Origin: Lentinula raphanica
Taxonomy: Eukaryota > Basidiomycota > Agaricomycetes > Agaricales > Omphalotaceae
Length of the DNA: 64,000 nucleotides
Assembly: GCA_027919835.1 (NCBI GenBank)
Contig: JANVFP010000004.1
Span: 124,001-188,000 of the forward strand
Direction of reading: 5' to 3'
Part shown: in pieces, positions 1-12,499 of the stretch
How the letters are laid out: each line of letters opens with the position of its first letter
Numbering within the stretch: position 1 is the stretch's first letter
Made by a program: the position numbers and the translations under genes
The notes under the pieces: model-generated
What the model was told of the DNA's origin: nothing
What the model saw: the letters and a program-made list of their open reading frames with translations, nothing else
The model's database searches: none

Positions 1-2565
1 TCAACAGCTAGTGCATTTCATCAACATCCTCTCCGCTATGAGATCCCATATAGCAATGCTGACTCCAACAACGAGAGGCCTTCCGAATCATACCAATTCA
101 AATGGCCAATCCGCAAAGTAGCAATAATCGGAGCAGGAGCAGGGTATGGCTGCGTTCATGTTGACAATCCATGTTGACAATTCATGGACTGACTTTTTTA
201 ACTCTTCATTTGCAGCGGCCTCGTCACCTATCGAGAATTTTCCCGTATGGGCTACCAAGTCCGAATGTTCGAACGAGATTCCGTACCCGGAGGAAACTGG
301 CATTACACAGACGAGGTCCCTTTGAACGCGCCTGTCCCAAACATAGACCCTTCTGAAGCAGATTTTCGACCTCACCTTCCACCAGCACATGTGGATCTAC
401 CTTATGAAGAAGAATTTGTTGAGCTAGAGCCTAGTGCGGTGTCAGAAGCGAGACGGGCACATAGAGCTCCGAAGCCAATTTGGCATTCGTTGACTTCGAC
501 TGCGCCCAAGGTAGGACTCGTTGTTGAATACTTCAATTGCAGCGAGGTTAACAGATACTATCCTTTCGAAATGATAGCAAAATCAAGAGGTGAGCCGTCG
601 TGTCCATTTCGACAACTCCGTTTGGGTCTTATTTGAAGCTGATTCAACTCGTAGCTCAGAGAACTACCTTGGCCAAGTCATACGCCACTAAGTACATCCA
701 TTCTTCATAATCTATCTAGTTTTCACTCATGTTAAACGAACACTAGCACTGACTCAAAACCACCTCCAACGTTACGTCCGCACATTTGCATCCCTTCACG
801 AAATCAACAGCAACGACGACAACCCGAATGTTTCATACAACACACGCGTCGAACGCGTTGAAAAGCGCTACGACTTGGATGGTAAAGAAGCTGGATGGTC
901 TCTCACCCTGAGAAAATTCATCGAAACCGGGCCAAACGCTTACAAGATCCAATGGTGGAAGGAGGTTCGCTGTGTTCGCTGTATTATTCCATATCTGTGA
1001 TCACTCTTCTCACTTCTCTTAATTGAATCAATAATCATCAAACAGGACTTCGACGCAATCATCGTCGCCTCGGGACGATTCTCCGCACCCAACCTTCCTC
1101 GTATTCCAGGCCTCGCCCAGTGGGCACAGCTCTATCCACATCTGATCACTCATTCTCGCCAGTATCGCCGTCCGGAAGAATTCGCCAACCAAACAGTACT
1201 AGTCGTAGGTGGTTCCGTGAGCGGGACAGAGATCGCCGAGGATATCAGTGGAAACGCGAAAAAAGTGTTTTTGAGTGTTCGACCACACGAAGGTTATAGT
1301 GTTCGTCCTGAACGTAATGATGCTTGCTGTACTGATGATCCTTTGAATTCTCTAGACTCTGTGTTCCGCGAGACAAGAAACATGTACCTTTCCCGAGTGC
1401 CAAGGAATGTTTCTATCGTACCGGAAATCAGATTCTTCCATCCGCTAGGACCCACTTCACCCACTGACTCGAGCCCAAGGATCCAGTCAGGAGAAATCGA
1501 GTTGATGAATGGCACTGTAGGTTGTTTAACATGACAACCTTCCATCGCTCACTTGCAGAATCTGAATAACCGCATCGCTTTCGTAGATACTGCGAGGGTT
1601 CGATAGGATTATTTTTGCTACTGGTGAGCCAAGCCAACCCTTGATATCACCGTTTTCTGATAATCGGATTGAATTGTCTCCAGGTTTTCGATACGCATTC
1701 CCCTTCCTCCCACAATACCACAACGCCTCTCTTCGCCCTAACGAAACGATACCGATTAGTGACAGACGACTACAACCACTTGTCACTGACGGAACACACA
1801 TCCGAAGTCTCCACTTAGACTTATTCTATATCGAAGAACCCACTATAGGATTCATCAATAGTGAGTCCCATCATCTGACTTACACTGGTCAATCCCTGCT
1901 TATTTCCTGTTCATGAACTTCCGCAGTGAACCTCGGAATCGAGTCATTCATGTACTCCGAGTTCGCTGCATCCGCGATTGCTAAGGTCTGGAAGGGCGAA
2001 GCAAAACTACCGTCTACCAAGGAAATGTGGGATATGCACTGGAGACGCGTGGCTGAGGCAGGAGGAGCATATGGAGGGCAGTTTATGTATTTGGGAAGTG
2101 CTAAAGAAGCAGGTGCGTAGTTGCTTTGTTTACCAAGCTTTGATAGATCGATGATATGATATGCCATATAGCGATGGTTCGGTATATCGTTGGTTGGCTC
2201 AACGAAGACGCTGTCAAATACGGTGGGCATCAGGTGAGCGTCGGCTGTGGTCGGACAACGGTTCATTCAAATCTCACTCTCGCTTGTTCCTCCCTGCTGG
2301 AAACCTGGAAATGAAAGATTGATCCACCTTCAGAAGAGTTCGTTTTTTTCGGTCTCATTCTCTAGTGACAGAATCGCTTACCCTTGTTCCTCTCGTTTCG
2401 ATCAACAGTCGTCACCAAGTCTTCATGGTTTGGGTCGTAGCCCAGTTCCCGGATTACAATGTCAAATCAAATCAGTCTGCGTTTGGACTGAGTGGTTCCA
2501 AAGGAGGACTGGAATATGAACAGAAGACCTTCGAATTGTGGTCTTTAGGTAGAGATGATTGGTAA
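1..2565 (+). CDS. Flavin-containing monooxygenase-like protein (5' end outside window)
   Basis: Predicted FAD/NADPH-dependent monooxygenase oxygenating a small nucleophilic substrate; the substrate is unknown. The first bases are already open in frame, so the start lies upstream of the window. Exon 1 ends at 143 inside the FAD-binding Rossmann motif, which splices at 216 to read VAIIGAGAGGLVTYREF, followed by FERDSVPGGNW. A second nucleotide-binding motif, LVVGGSVSGTEIAEDI (about 1200-1250), is preceded by THSRQYR, which fits the HS-x2-Y part of the FMO signature. The last exon ends FELWSLGRDDW. At least five introns are needed; borders in 510-1060 and 1515-2360 are not fixed. It converges on the hydrolase with 133 bp between stops. 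Two other flavin oxidoreductases occur in the window (8461 and 37493), but all three differ clearly in sequence. Confidence 0.85.
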
Positions 2566-2698
2566 CTTATCATATGTGGGTTCAATGTTGTTTTGAAATC
2601 TTTATTCTAACGAGCTCTCAGCTAGAAACAGTGATACGTCTATGCTATTCGTCGCCGCTACGAAAGGATCATGACATGAGGAAAGCAGGAAAATAGAA

Positions 2699-3820
2699 TT
2701 ACATCGTCGCCTGATCGTGTATCGCAAACGTTTTCTGCATCTCCGTACATACTTCTTTATATAAACGTTCAATCCCCTGATCCCACTTCAACCTCGGATG
2801 TTTGTCCCAACCATGAGTTGTCCCTTCAATGACCTTCATCCCAATCCCTTTCCTGCCCACCTCGTCGGACGCTAGTCTCTCACTAAACCTCTCTGCTTCA
2901 GCTCGCAACTCATCCCACTCACACAGCCGAAATTCGACATTGTGGGGGATGTATTTCCTGAGCATCTCTGCGGGAGCTAAAGCCGGACTAAGCCAGGGTA
3001 GTTTCCTGTCTTCTTCGGCGACTCCTAACAGGAACGAAGTGTCGACGAGGTCCGTAAACCATGCCGGTAGGTTTTTGTCTTGCCGAGCGTTGGTTGCCCT
3101 TCGTTGTGGACGGGTGAGGGAGTAATCCACGCTAGGATACCACGCTGCAATGAATTGTATGCGGTATGCTGGGTCGACATAGAGACTTGGTTCTTCTTTA
3201 GATGCCAAGGTATTCTGCTGCTGACGGTTTCCTCCTTCCAGAATATTCCGGCGTCTCTGCATCTCCTCTCCTAACTTTATCGGAACTGCGAACGCCAGAC
3301 TTCCACCCGCAGAGAACCCGCTCAGAGCAATCTTGTGCGGATCGACTCCCAACTCTTCGGAGTGGTGTATGATCCAGAGTAGCGCGTCTACTCCGTCATT
3401 AAGAGCCGCGGGAAAAGGATTCTCTGGTGCTAGACGATACTCGACGGATACGACGACTGCATCGACGTATTCGGTGACAGAACGGGCCCAGCGAGCGTCG
3501 TCAGTTGCATTCCCGAGCATGAATCCGCTTCCGTGAAAGTTGACGACTACTGGTCGAAGGCTTGGGCTCTTTCGCTTCTTAAATTGGGTTTGGGGACGAT
3601 AGGAGGCAGGATAATAGACTTGGAGGATTAGTTTGTCATTTTTGGTTGTTTGTGATTTCCCATTGTCGTTTTGATCGTCTGAAGATGATGATACTCGGGG
3701 TATGCGGATGGTTTTAGATGGTTTGGGTGGTCGTGGTGAGGCGAACGTTCCCAAGAAGAATGAGAAATTAGTTAGCCAGCGAAGTGGAAGGACTTTGAAA
3801 CGAAGCGACATGGCGAGCAA
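2699..3820 (-). CDS. Alpha/beta hydrolase of the HSL/arylacetamide deacetylase type
   Basis: Single-exon protein of 373 residues, predicted to hydrolyse carboxyl esters. Around residue 95 it has VVNFHGSGFMLG, the oxyanion-hole loop in HGSGF form rather than the usual HGGGF. The nucleophile elbow is GFSAGGSLAF with catalytic Ser, preceded by VVSVEYRLAPENPFPAALND, a typical HSL-family signature. The C-terminal THGWDKHP supplies the likely catalytic His. The N-terminus (about 30 residues) is basic then hydrophobic (FSFFLGTF) and may be a membrane anchor. Met at 3820 is the first start; a second Met three residues on (MSLRF) is equally possible. The 288 bp upstream (3821-4108) separate it from the stop of the same-strand peptidase gene and probably hold its promoter. 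Confidence 0.88.
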   Translation of the reverse strand: MLAMSLRFKVLPLRWLTNFSFFLGTFASPRPPKPSKTIRIPRVSSSSDDQNDNGKSQTTKNDKLILQVYYPASYRPQTQFKKRKSPSLRPVVVNFHGSGFMLGNATDDARWARSVTEYVDAVVVSVEYRLAPENPFPAALNDGVDALLWIIHHSEELGVDPHKIALSGFSAGGSLAFAVPIKLGEEMQRRRNILEGGNRQQQNTLASKEEPSLYVDPAYRIQFIAAWYPSVDYSLTRPQRRATNARQDKNLPAWFTDLVDTSFLLGVAEEDRKLPWLSPALAPAEMLRKYIPHNVEFRLCEWDELRAEAERFSERLASDEVGRKGIGMKVIEGTTHGWDKHPRLKWDQGIERLYKEVCTEMQKTFAIHDQATM

Positions 3821-4108
3821 ACCCCTATTCTTGGTGGGTTATATCTCGATCATCGACCTCTCTGACGTCAGGAAAGCTGAGACAGGCGATGGAAACCATC
3901 GTCGAGCTAACCTCTAAAGGATCTAAAGGTGTTAGTCGATGATTTGCTATGAGTGTTCCAATCAACGAACTGACGACGTCCCTGCCAGTGGCAAACTGCG
4001 AACTTCATTCTCAAAAGAAAGCAAAGGAGTACAACAGCTTCAAAGCCTGGAAAAGGTGATCCATAGTAACAGACAAACGTGCTTCTCTTGGTAGTCAACG
4101 ACAAAAAG

Positions 4109-6638
4109 TTATTTGCTCGTTTCTGAATTCAAATAGCCATTCAACGACCCTCTCGAAAACCATTCCACAGTACTTAGCCATACAGTTTTCGAAGCCTCGA
4201 CACCTTCCAATGGGTGGCTCTCTCCGGGGAACATCAGCATATCAACCCCATTCGAAGCTTCTGCCGCTCTGAGAGCCTTCAGCGCATGGTAATAACCAAT
4301 ACCCTGAGTCGGCGCTACCCGTTGATCAGAGTCACCAATGAGCAACAACACCGACGCGGTCACTTTCCGGACATGCGCGATCGGTGATGCATGATAGAGT
4401 TCGGCGTATACTTTGGGTGTAACGATACGAGGAGGTATAGTTGCTTTTGACAGAGTACTAGATGGCCCAGTATAACCCAGCGGAAGAGAAGAAAGAGGGT
4501 AGTCGAGACCAAACTCGGAAAAATACCAATCTTGTATATCGGATGTGGATATTTCTCCTGCGGATAGGACTGGGTTGCGTAGGACAGCTGAGGTGAAGAC
4601 ATCAGGATATTGACCGATTACTGCAATTGGAGTGCCAACGATTCAGTTTTATGCACGAAGTTCGAGTTAAAGAAAAGGATCACGGACAATGGCCCAAGAG
4701 GAATCCTCCATGGCTACCTCCGGCAAGTAGAAGTTTTCCATGTACGCCTGTCGCCACACCGATCCTCAAAAGATGCCTGACGGACTCGATACAGTCGCCT
4801 ACGTCCAGAGTACCGCACTTTCCGATGAGAGAGCGAATATATCTTTCTCCATATCCAGTTGAACCCGTATAATTCGGAAGAGATATAGTGTCTATTTCAT
4901 GAATAATCATATCAGTATATGGACCAAATTTGAGTACAAAGAGCATTCAACATGAATGACTTACATCCTTCAAGAGCCAAGAAACACACTGACGCCGTGT
5001 AGGCCACAACGCTCGCTCCATGCGGCCCACCATGTGGTATGGTGATACACGGCAGTATCTCTTGATCCCGTAGGGCAGATTTATGCTGAACCAAAATAGT
5101 CTCTGTCGGGAACCGATTCGGTATAGGCACGATTTTGACGGTGAGCGTATCCAAACGCGATTGTACTGAGAAAGAACAGAAAAGAAGATATCAGAGAAAG
5201 ATATACAATCGCAATCACTTCAAACATACAATGTTCCGAGAGTTTACTTTTGTGCAACACCTTCCACGACACAGAGCCCGAAGCTCCAAGCTCCCCTAAC
5301 ACCAATTCATACGGACTCGTCATCGAACTCCGTACGCACACCAACTCGTTCCGGCGTACAGCCAAGACCGCCGACCAGCTCACTAGCTCCTCGTTCACCG
5401 TAGGCGTGAGCTCCTTCACCGTTCCATCACGCAACGAAACGAGGACGATCGTCCACCGAGAACCCCAGTTCGTTGAGGTGACAATATAGCTTTCTTCACC
5501 CCAATGTACGACCGGATTCCGAGGAAGTCCCGAGTCCGACAGATATAGACCGGGAAATTCATTCGCTGCAGGGTCCCACACCGTATCGACTAAAGTTCGA
5601 GTCTGGGAAGGGTCAACCGAACCCGAACTCGAACTCGAGGGAGTTATATCAAGGGTGTGGAGTGCGGAAGTTGCACTGTGAGCGCCCCCTGTAGGCTGTG
5701 AGACCCACAGGAGGGTGGTTCCGCCGTTAGTTCGAACGACACGAGGGGACCTGCAGGATAGGTGAGAAGGCGTTAACTTTAGAACATGTGATGGCAGGCA
5801 ATCGGCGTCCGAGTTAGTCCCGTCGTTGTCACTGCGTACAACACTGATTTCCCAGATTCCTGTTGGACGGTTATAACAGCTCTTGATCCCGAGAAGCCTT
5901 TCGTCAGAAGCAGTTTCGTACCCAGTTGCGTATATCTTATCGTCAGAGGAAGGTCCGAAACAAGCCTGACCGAACCATACCGGGGCATCGTAATCAAGAG
6001 AGACGAGTTTGTCGGCTTGCCAGTCAAAGAGGAATAAGATTGGATTGCGTTTTCCTACCAGGCCTTCTCCAAAAGGTTGTCTGTACTTGAATTTCTGGAT
6101 CGAGTTTTTCTCTGTTGGTTTCTTCTTCTCCGCGACGTATAAGATGTACTTCTCGGAATCCGAGAAGCAAAGTGAATCGAAGAAAGCTGAAATATGATAT
6201 CAGAACATCGTTATGAAGTGGCAGCAATCACACTCACCATCGGCATAAAAGTTTCCATGAACATCCGTCACATCCTTACACGCACATACGGCTCCGTCTT
6301 TATTCCAAACTTCCACGTATCTCTTCTTATCCTTATCTTCTCCAACTTCTTTCAAGATAACCTTGAGCGAGTCGGAGGGCGAATAGGCTGTACTGACTGC
6401 GCCGATGATTTCCTCGGCAGGCGTAGTAGTGAGAGTGTCCAAAGAGATAGATTTCGATATAGTTCGTTTCACGTTTCGAGTATGATCGACGATAGATAGA
6501 TGAGTTTGAACAACTTTTCCACCTTACGATGAAGCACTATGATAATTTGAAGAATTGGACAGGCTCACCGTTATCGTGGAAGAAAGCTGCGATTGGGAAA
6601 GGAACAGCAGCGAGTTCATCGTAGGTTTTGCTTGACAT
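4109..6638 (-). CDS. APEH: Acylaminoacyl-peptidase (prolyl oligopeptidase family S9C)
   Basis: Serine peptidase that removes N-acylated residues from peptides, normally cytosolic. The start at 6638 (MSSKTYDELAAVPFP) gives a 70-nt first exon ending at 6569; it splices to 6522 and reads HDNGGKVVQTHLSIVDHTRN. The N-terminal two thirds form the expected beta-propeller, with many W/Y-rich strands and an exon stretch reading WDPAANEFPGLYLSDSGLPR. The C-terminal hydrolase domain contains ITIPHGGPHGAS, GSTGYGERYIRS, the nucleophile LLAGGSHGGFLLGH, the acid site IGDSDQRVAPTQG and the His site PGESHPLEG, so the Ser-Asp-His triad is complete. About seven exons; the final ones join at about 4620 and 4960. 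It is divergent from the thioesterase gene at 6909. Confidence 0.92.
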
Positions 6639-6908
6639 CTGGGGCAGGATACAATGATCTGTCGTAAACAGAGGAAATTTAAGGCAAAGAAATGAATATC
6701 ATATACAAGTCCCTACGCCCAGGGTGTAGGGTGTTATGAAGGCAGAGAGAACTGTTACTTCAGTTTTCGGGAGTAAGGGGGAGCAAGCCGCAAGCGTGAC
6801 CGAGGTGCGCATTGTAGTCACATCATGTGGTGTGACAAGATCGCGGATAAGCGGCACAGAGCGGCACTCGGGTAACGTTCCGTGTTTATCCACATCAACT
6901 TGGTCCAC
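6639..6908. promoter_or_regulatory. Shared divergent promoter region
   Basis: The 270 bp between the start codons of the peptidase (minus) and the thioesterase (plus) must hold both promoters. No clear TATA box was seen. Short open frames on either strand here carry no recognisable protein. Confidence 0.5.
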
Positions 6909-7542
6909 ATGCAGGACGACCAGCTGAAGACGTTGAGGAGATCAAATTTTGGGTATATTCTTCAATATAGGACACGATGGTAAGAGTTAAATTCGAATGC
7001 TACCTGCTCAGATGCCCTCCCTCCTCCAATCAACCATGGTCCATCATCTCATTCTGGTTCGTTAGGATATTGATTTGTCAATCTGAAGGAGCGACAACGA
7101 TCAGTACTCTCACATAAACAACTCTATCTACTACCATCTGTTCGACTCCGTAGTCAACACTTATCTCATTGAAGCTTGTGGGCAGAGACCGCAAGAGTCG
7201 CCCTCGATTGGCCTCGTCGTTTCCTCCTGGTGCCAAGTATGTGTCCACGCCGTCTTCTCGTTTCTGCAAATCGTGCTCATCCTTTGTTTTGTATCTGTGT
7301 AGTTCTTCGCCCCTTTGTCATTCCCGGATATCCTCGACCTCTGTCTTCGGGTGACGAAGCTCGGCAGTAGCTCTGTGACTTACGAGATAGGCGTATTCAA
7401 CCAAGGATCAGATTTCCCGGCTGCCGTAGGGGGGTATACTCATGTCTTTGTCGACAATCAGAGTAGGCGGAGTGTTCCTATGTCGCCACAAATCCGTAGT
7501 GGTTTGGAGGCATTGTCGGTATCTGTCTCAGGCAAGCTGTAA
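6909..7542 (+). CDS. 4HBT/hot-dog acyl-CoA thioesterase
   Basis: Small thioesterase-superfamily enzyme of 152 residues, predicted to hydrolyse an acyl-CoA or related thioester. It has three exons: 6909-6979, 7089-7236 and 7303-7542. Frames and GT-AG borders agree, and the total is a multiple of three. It begins MQDDQLKTLRRSNFGYI, followed across the first junction by RTRWSDNDQYSHINN, the conserved Asp-containing loop of the family, then SIYYHLFDSVVNTYLIE and IGLVVSSWCQFFAPLSFPD. The last exon holds LGSSSVTYEIGVF and AAVGGYTHVFVD. It lacks the N-terminal mitochondrial extension of some fungal relatives, so it is probably cytosolic (inference). No single open frame covers it, so it is easily missed. 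Confidence 0.87.
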
Positions 7543-8460
7543 TCCGAGAAGACGAGATGACTGAAAACTTTGAAAGCGAGCAGCTGCGTCAGTGTGTCTT
7601 CGGATTGTATACCCTTGTAGGCCCGTGTATACCGTTTTGCTTTTTACACGATGGACTTCGCCAGAAGAAATATTTGCAAATTGACGTTGCGGAACCTATC
7701 GCAAGTTCAACCTAGCGAGTTACGGTAGCTTACGGTCTCTTACGGTTGGGGTGTCTCATTTATTTGAAGATTAAACGTTAATTTATGACCTTTCCTCAGC
7801 GACAATATCAAGAATCACCATACGGAGGTGTCAGTAGGTGTTAGTACGACTACCACTATTCCATTGCATATTGCGTTGATATTGCTGGATATCAGCGGCT
7901 GCCGCCTGATATGACAACAACAGCGGGATGAGGGTACTTTGAGGGCCCATAAGACTGGCAGGCTGCAGTGTTAGACAACGGTTAGAACGTAAGTTAGACT
8001 GATGATCATCTATGAACATCACTCTTACCTCGGCTTCAACGATTATCAACTTACGACGACCGCTGAGGGTCACAGCCTGAGAGCCTTTCGACGGGAGTTG
8101 AAGGCAGTTATCTCACAGCTTACTTCAATCTTCTCACTGGCACCCTCTATTTTCAGAGCCTTCAGCTTTTCAGAGGAGCATGAAATAGTTGCACTGATCT
8201 GGTCCCTTCGAGACCATTCCCCGAAACCTTCTGATCTCCGAATCAGGCCCTATCAGGCCCTTGGGTTATCTCAGGGTCGTTCCTGATCTGACATATCTTT
8301 CCCGCAAATAAGCGTGACCCATTCGGAACCACCTGTCTTTGCGCTAACTTATACTCTCGCGTTTTGTTCCAATTCTATCGAGGTTTCCTCCCATTCTTTT
8401 TCTTGTCATTAGCCTGTGGCTCTCGTTCGTTCTGGTTCCTAAACATTGTACAACACACAA
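7543..8460. other. Intergenic region
   Basis: 918 bp between the thioesterase stop and the next start. Short frames on both strands show no recognisable protein. The part nearest 8460 presumably holds the promoter and 5' leader of the following monooxygenase. Confidence 0.5.
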
Positions 8461-10940
8461 ATGAAGTCTATGAGCTCTGCGACCACTAGCAGCCATACAA
8501 TATACGAGTCCGACAACGATCAAGACTATTCCATGGATGCTATGTCTTCGGCGAAGACCACACATAATTTGCATAAATCTGTCCTTGTCATAGGCTCTGG
8601 AGCAGCCGGACTGGTCACTGCACAAACTCTGATCCACGATGGGTTCACGAATGTCCATGTGTTTTCAAAAGATAGTCAACCGGGCGGGGTCTGGGAACAT
8701 AATAAAGTGTATTCTGGCGTTTTTATTAACAAGTGCGTCCTCTTTGCTCTTAACCATCACAGTCTGTGACGAAATTCAATGTCTTTGTAGCCTCTATGGC
8801 GACTATCGGTTCTCTTCCATGGAAATGCCTCGACATCCCTCGCGAGATCCCAAAAGCACGAGACTGAGTGCAGAAGACATGCAATTCTATTTCGAAAAAT
8901 TCACCGACACCTACCTTCGTGATCGCATTAGCTTCGAGACTGAGGTTCTAAATATAAGGCGTCCTAAACCACCATTTGATTCCGATCCCCTCAACTGGGT
9001 TGTGAAATATCGGAAGCGTGGTATGAGAGAAGCCTTCCGAGAGAGGGGTTTTCATAGGATTGTCCTCTGTACTGGCGTACGTGGCACTCTATCTTCGCGA
9101 CTCTGTCCGAATAACTCAACCTTTGACCTCCTAGGGATGCCATAAACCTCGCATACCACCCGCCTTCTCTCCCTCTGCAGTGCACGAATCCGGTTTCCTG
9201 GGACCTGTTCTCCATTCTTCAGAGTTCCGTGCCAAACTTGACTCCATATTCTCTGCCGTTCAACCATCTGATTATCACCGTTCGTTACACTCGAACGTCC
9301 CGCATATTGATCCCTATCTACCTAGCAACAACTCTAGCGCTGATGATCATGCAGGAGGTGATGGTAAGGGGGTGGTGGTGGTGATTGGCGGAGGCAAGTC
9401 TGCTCAAGACATTGCCGCGTATCTTGCCAACGAGGGTCACCATAGAAATGTGTGCATGATATACGAGAAGACGGACGCGTTCATAGCGTCGACGTCGCAG
9501 CTTTCGGATCGGATTAGGAGGAGTCGGTGCGTAATGTATGGAGTTTACATGAATGACGCGCCTGACGATTTCCTCTATACAGTCTGTTGGGTGTATTGAG
9601 TCCTCATTCAGAGCTAAGGACGCCTCTTGAGTGCGCTTATCCACGTTCCATTTCCTGTAAGGATTTTGCTCAACAGGACTCCTAGGCGTTTTCTACACAA
9701 GACCTGGCTGGGTGGCAAGACCGTACGAAGTATATTCGAAATGGCTTCGGACTATTCGGTTCGTTGTATCTCTTGCTCGTTATATTCATACAATCCCCTA
9801 ACGGTCAACATCGAATCAGTTCAAAGCCTTCCAAATACCACCCGATTCCCCTCTGCGCCTATGCCAAAATCCCTTCTGGAGCCTTCGAGTGAACGACGAA
9901 GTCTGCCGGAGAGGAAATAGTTTTCATGTGCTCGTGAACGAAGGTCAGATACATATTGAGGCACCGGCAAGAGCTGTTGGGTTTGGCAAAGATGGGAGGT
10001 CAGTTGTGTTGAGCGACGGGAAGATTGTCAGAGCGGATGCGGTGGTATTGGCGACGGGATACGAGTCTTCATGGACCGACCTATTTGATCGTGAGTATAC
10101 ATCATTTCAGCAGTCCCTCCGTTCCCTCAAGCCATGTTCATATATGCTCGTCAATCAGTCCAAACTATCAACCAGGTCGGCCTCGGGAAATATCCTCCCC
10201 AGTATGTCCCACTTGATTCTTATGACGAGGAATGGAAAAAGTACACGTCGTTGAGGGATCCACCTCCTGCACCTCCGTACGTCTATATTTCCTCTAATAC
10301 TCGCTACCTTCCTCTCATGTGATATGGCCATGGCTCTTGCAGGGCAAATCAAATGTGGATGAGCTGTATCTACAGAGGAATCGTTCCCGCAAGGAACCTT
10401 TTCAAACGGGATTTGGCTATCAACGGAGCGGTGGTGCGTGTTTCTTCTGAACTTCGTTACGCTCTGTTGACCATCGAATCTGACCTTTCACCGTCATCAT
10501 CGTACAAACCTATACAGTTCTCTACAAATAACGGCTACGTGTTTGAGACTAGCGCGCACTGGATTTCATCATATTTCCTCGAAGATTCATTTTTGGAAAT
10601 CCCGGCTAGTATCAAGGACGCCGTTGAAAGCACGGAGCGTACATCTGCTTGGTTAAGAAAAAGATATCCCGACATGTTGCATTGGACAAACGAGAGTCAC
10701 AGTAGTGATATACAGTTCTGGAGGTAAGCTGTACCCATCTCTTCAAATGTTCTACCAAGACACGACATTCTTTGCAGCTGGCCGCAATACACCGACGACC
10801 TTCTTCGAGACATGGGCTTACGCTACGGTAAAGCCAGAACAGGAGGGAACGCGCTTACGTGGTTGTTCAAGCCCATCGAGGTTGAGGTTATCAAAGATCT
10901 TTCAAAGGAAAGAGCAGCATTGAGGATGCAGAGCGCTTGA
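8461..10940 (+). CDS. Flavin-containing monooxygenase (second copy)
   Basis: Predicted FAD/NADPH monooxygenase with unknown substrate. The start is the ATG at 8461 (MKSMSSATTSS). Exon 1 (8461-8732) carries SVLVIGSGAAGLVTAQTL, the FAD motif, and QPGGVWEH. Exon 2 (8791-9076) reads LYGDYRFSSMEMPRHPS and ends CTG. Exon 3 (9134-9526) holds GFLGPVLHSSEF, a variant of the FMO F-x-G-x3-H signature, and VVVVIGGGKSAQDIAAYL, the NADPH-binding Rossmann motif. Later exons contain VVLATGYES and finish WLFKPIEVEVIKDLS before a TGA at 10938-10940. Several introns remain between 9590 and 10770. Its sequence is quite different from the gene at position 1, so this is not a recent tandem copy. Confidence 0.87.
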
Positions 10941-12499
10941 ACTGCGAGTTCCTTTGCTGAGCCTTTTAAACCGCATCTTTACCCTGTGTATCCCCTTAGG
11001 CTGTGGTGAAGACAGATTCTGGTTCCACATCCGATGAGTTTCAAGTTTCTCTAACTTGCACTGACTTTTGGAAATACGGCGGCAACACGGATGTGCGGGA
11101 GTAGGCGGGAGGGTACGAAACAAGACGTGTCAGAAGTTAGAACAAAAGGTGTTTTACCAGGTTTTACCGCTTCTCGGGGAATCGTAAACCCGCTCAGGAG
11201 AATTCTCCTTGAGTCTAATAGCAATCCTGGAGGATGCTGTGAACAAGCTGCGAAACAAGGAAAACGTCTGATTTTTGTTCGACATTGCCACGTAGCAGGA
11301 CGATCGAATTTAGTTAGAGCTGGTGTGAGATATTGCCTGAAATTGCTGTTGAAACGCTCGGAGTAGATGATAATCGCAAGATCGTGATTAGTCGGTACGT
11401 AGCAGGAACCTCGGACCAGCTCACATCTCCCCATTGTTTTGTTGCATCAAGAATCTTTTCAAAGGTCACTGGGTCGATATCAAACTTCGGCACCATACGC
11501 AGCTGATCAATGACTTTCTGGTTGTATCAGCAAGAGATACAGCCTCGACAAAGTGTTATAGATCGTATAACAGCTTGTTGACCTTGATATGCATCGCGCA
11601 CAGCAGCTACGATAAGACGTTGACTGTCCTCCCGTACGCGTCTGGACGCTGGATTAATATTATTGTCACATAACTGATATCGTCGCCGTTGCGCAGCGAG
11701 CTACTTGCTAATCACAGCAGCTCGGTAGTGAAATTTGGGGTATCTGCCAGAAACTACCTCGGTGCTTATATCTGTTCTTCACAGAAATTCTCGGGGGATT
11801 CGCAAAGCTGAAGCGGGCTGACTAGGACTGCTGAAGCAACAAAACTTTGCGACTCGGATTATTCGGCTCTTCGGATAAAATCCATGTCAATATTCGAGAG
11901 TAAGCCAGCCATTGACCGAGATATAAGGCTGGTGAGCACCTCAAAGCTTCGAACAACCCTCGGCGCTGGTGCTTCTAGATACCACAGGATACGACGGTAT
12001 ATACGACGCTGCGGTTTATGATCAACTTGGATTGAAACGGACATTGAAATTGACCAACGAGCAACAATCGTATCGGCATTCGGGAAGAAATTCAATTTCT
12101 TGGCATATTATTTTTCTGCGTTAGAGGCATGTGCTTTGGTCGTCATGTTGATGAGCTTCTTGTGCATGCTGGGAATCGAGCTCCTGGCTTGTGCGCTCTT
12201 GTGCGTAAACGATGAGCTGCACAGATCTCTTGAGGGGAACTGGATATTGAAATTACGAGGCTTGTAAGAAGAAAATCAGGAGAACTCTCAAACCAGCTTT
12301 GCCCCATTTGAATTGATCCGACGGAGTCGAGCTTGCCGGTAAAAGCCGAACACTGACGTCCACGGTGCTTTAAAAGTACGGCATCATCATAACTCTTCTA
12401 CTTTTCCAGCCTCTTTCTAACAAAGACCATCTTGGCTTCATCTTGTGCCAAGTTCTGGGTCAATATCTATATCTCATCTCTCATCGCCGAGGGCTTGCA
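10941..12499. other. Intergenic region with possible coding relics
   Basis: About 1.56 kb without a convincing intact gene. On the minus strand two stretches look more protein-like than chance (see 11314-12095). The part near 12,400-12,499 is pyrimidine-rich and is the likely promoter and leader of the next gene. Confidence 0.45.
11314..12095 (-). pseudogene. Possible degraded protein-coding gene
   Basis: Two minus-strand stretches have plausible protein composition: 12095-11859, starting MNFFPNADTIVARWSIS, and about 11668-11314, containing DQLRMVPKFDIDPVTFEKIL and ATKQWGDVSWSEVP. The second is interrupted by an in-frame TGA near 11535 unless a very short intron removes it. The FFPNA-like phrase faintly recalls fungal F-box/LRR proteins, but I cannot assign a family. 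It could also be chance. Confidence 0.22.

Noticed and set aside
1..10940. Secondary-metabolite cluster formed by two monooxygenases, hydrolase and thioesterase
   Set aside because: No core synthase or terpene cyclase is present, and the peptidase and thioesterase are housekeeping types; proximity alone is not enough.
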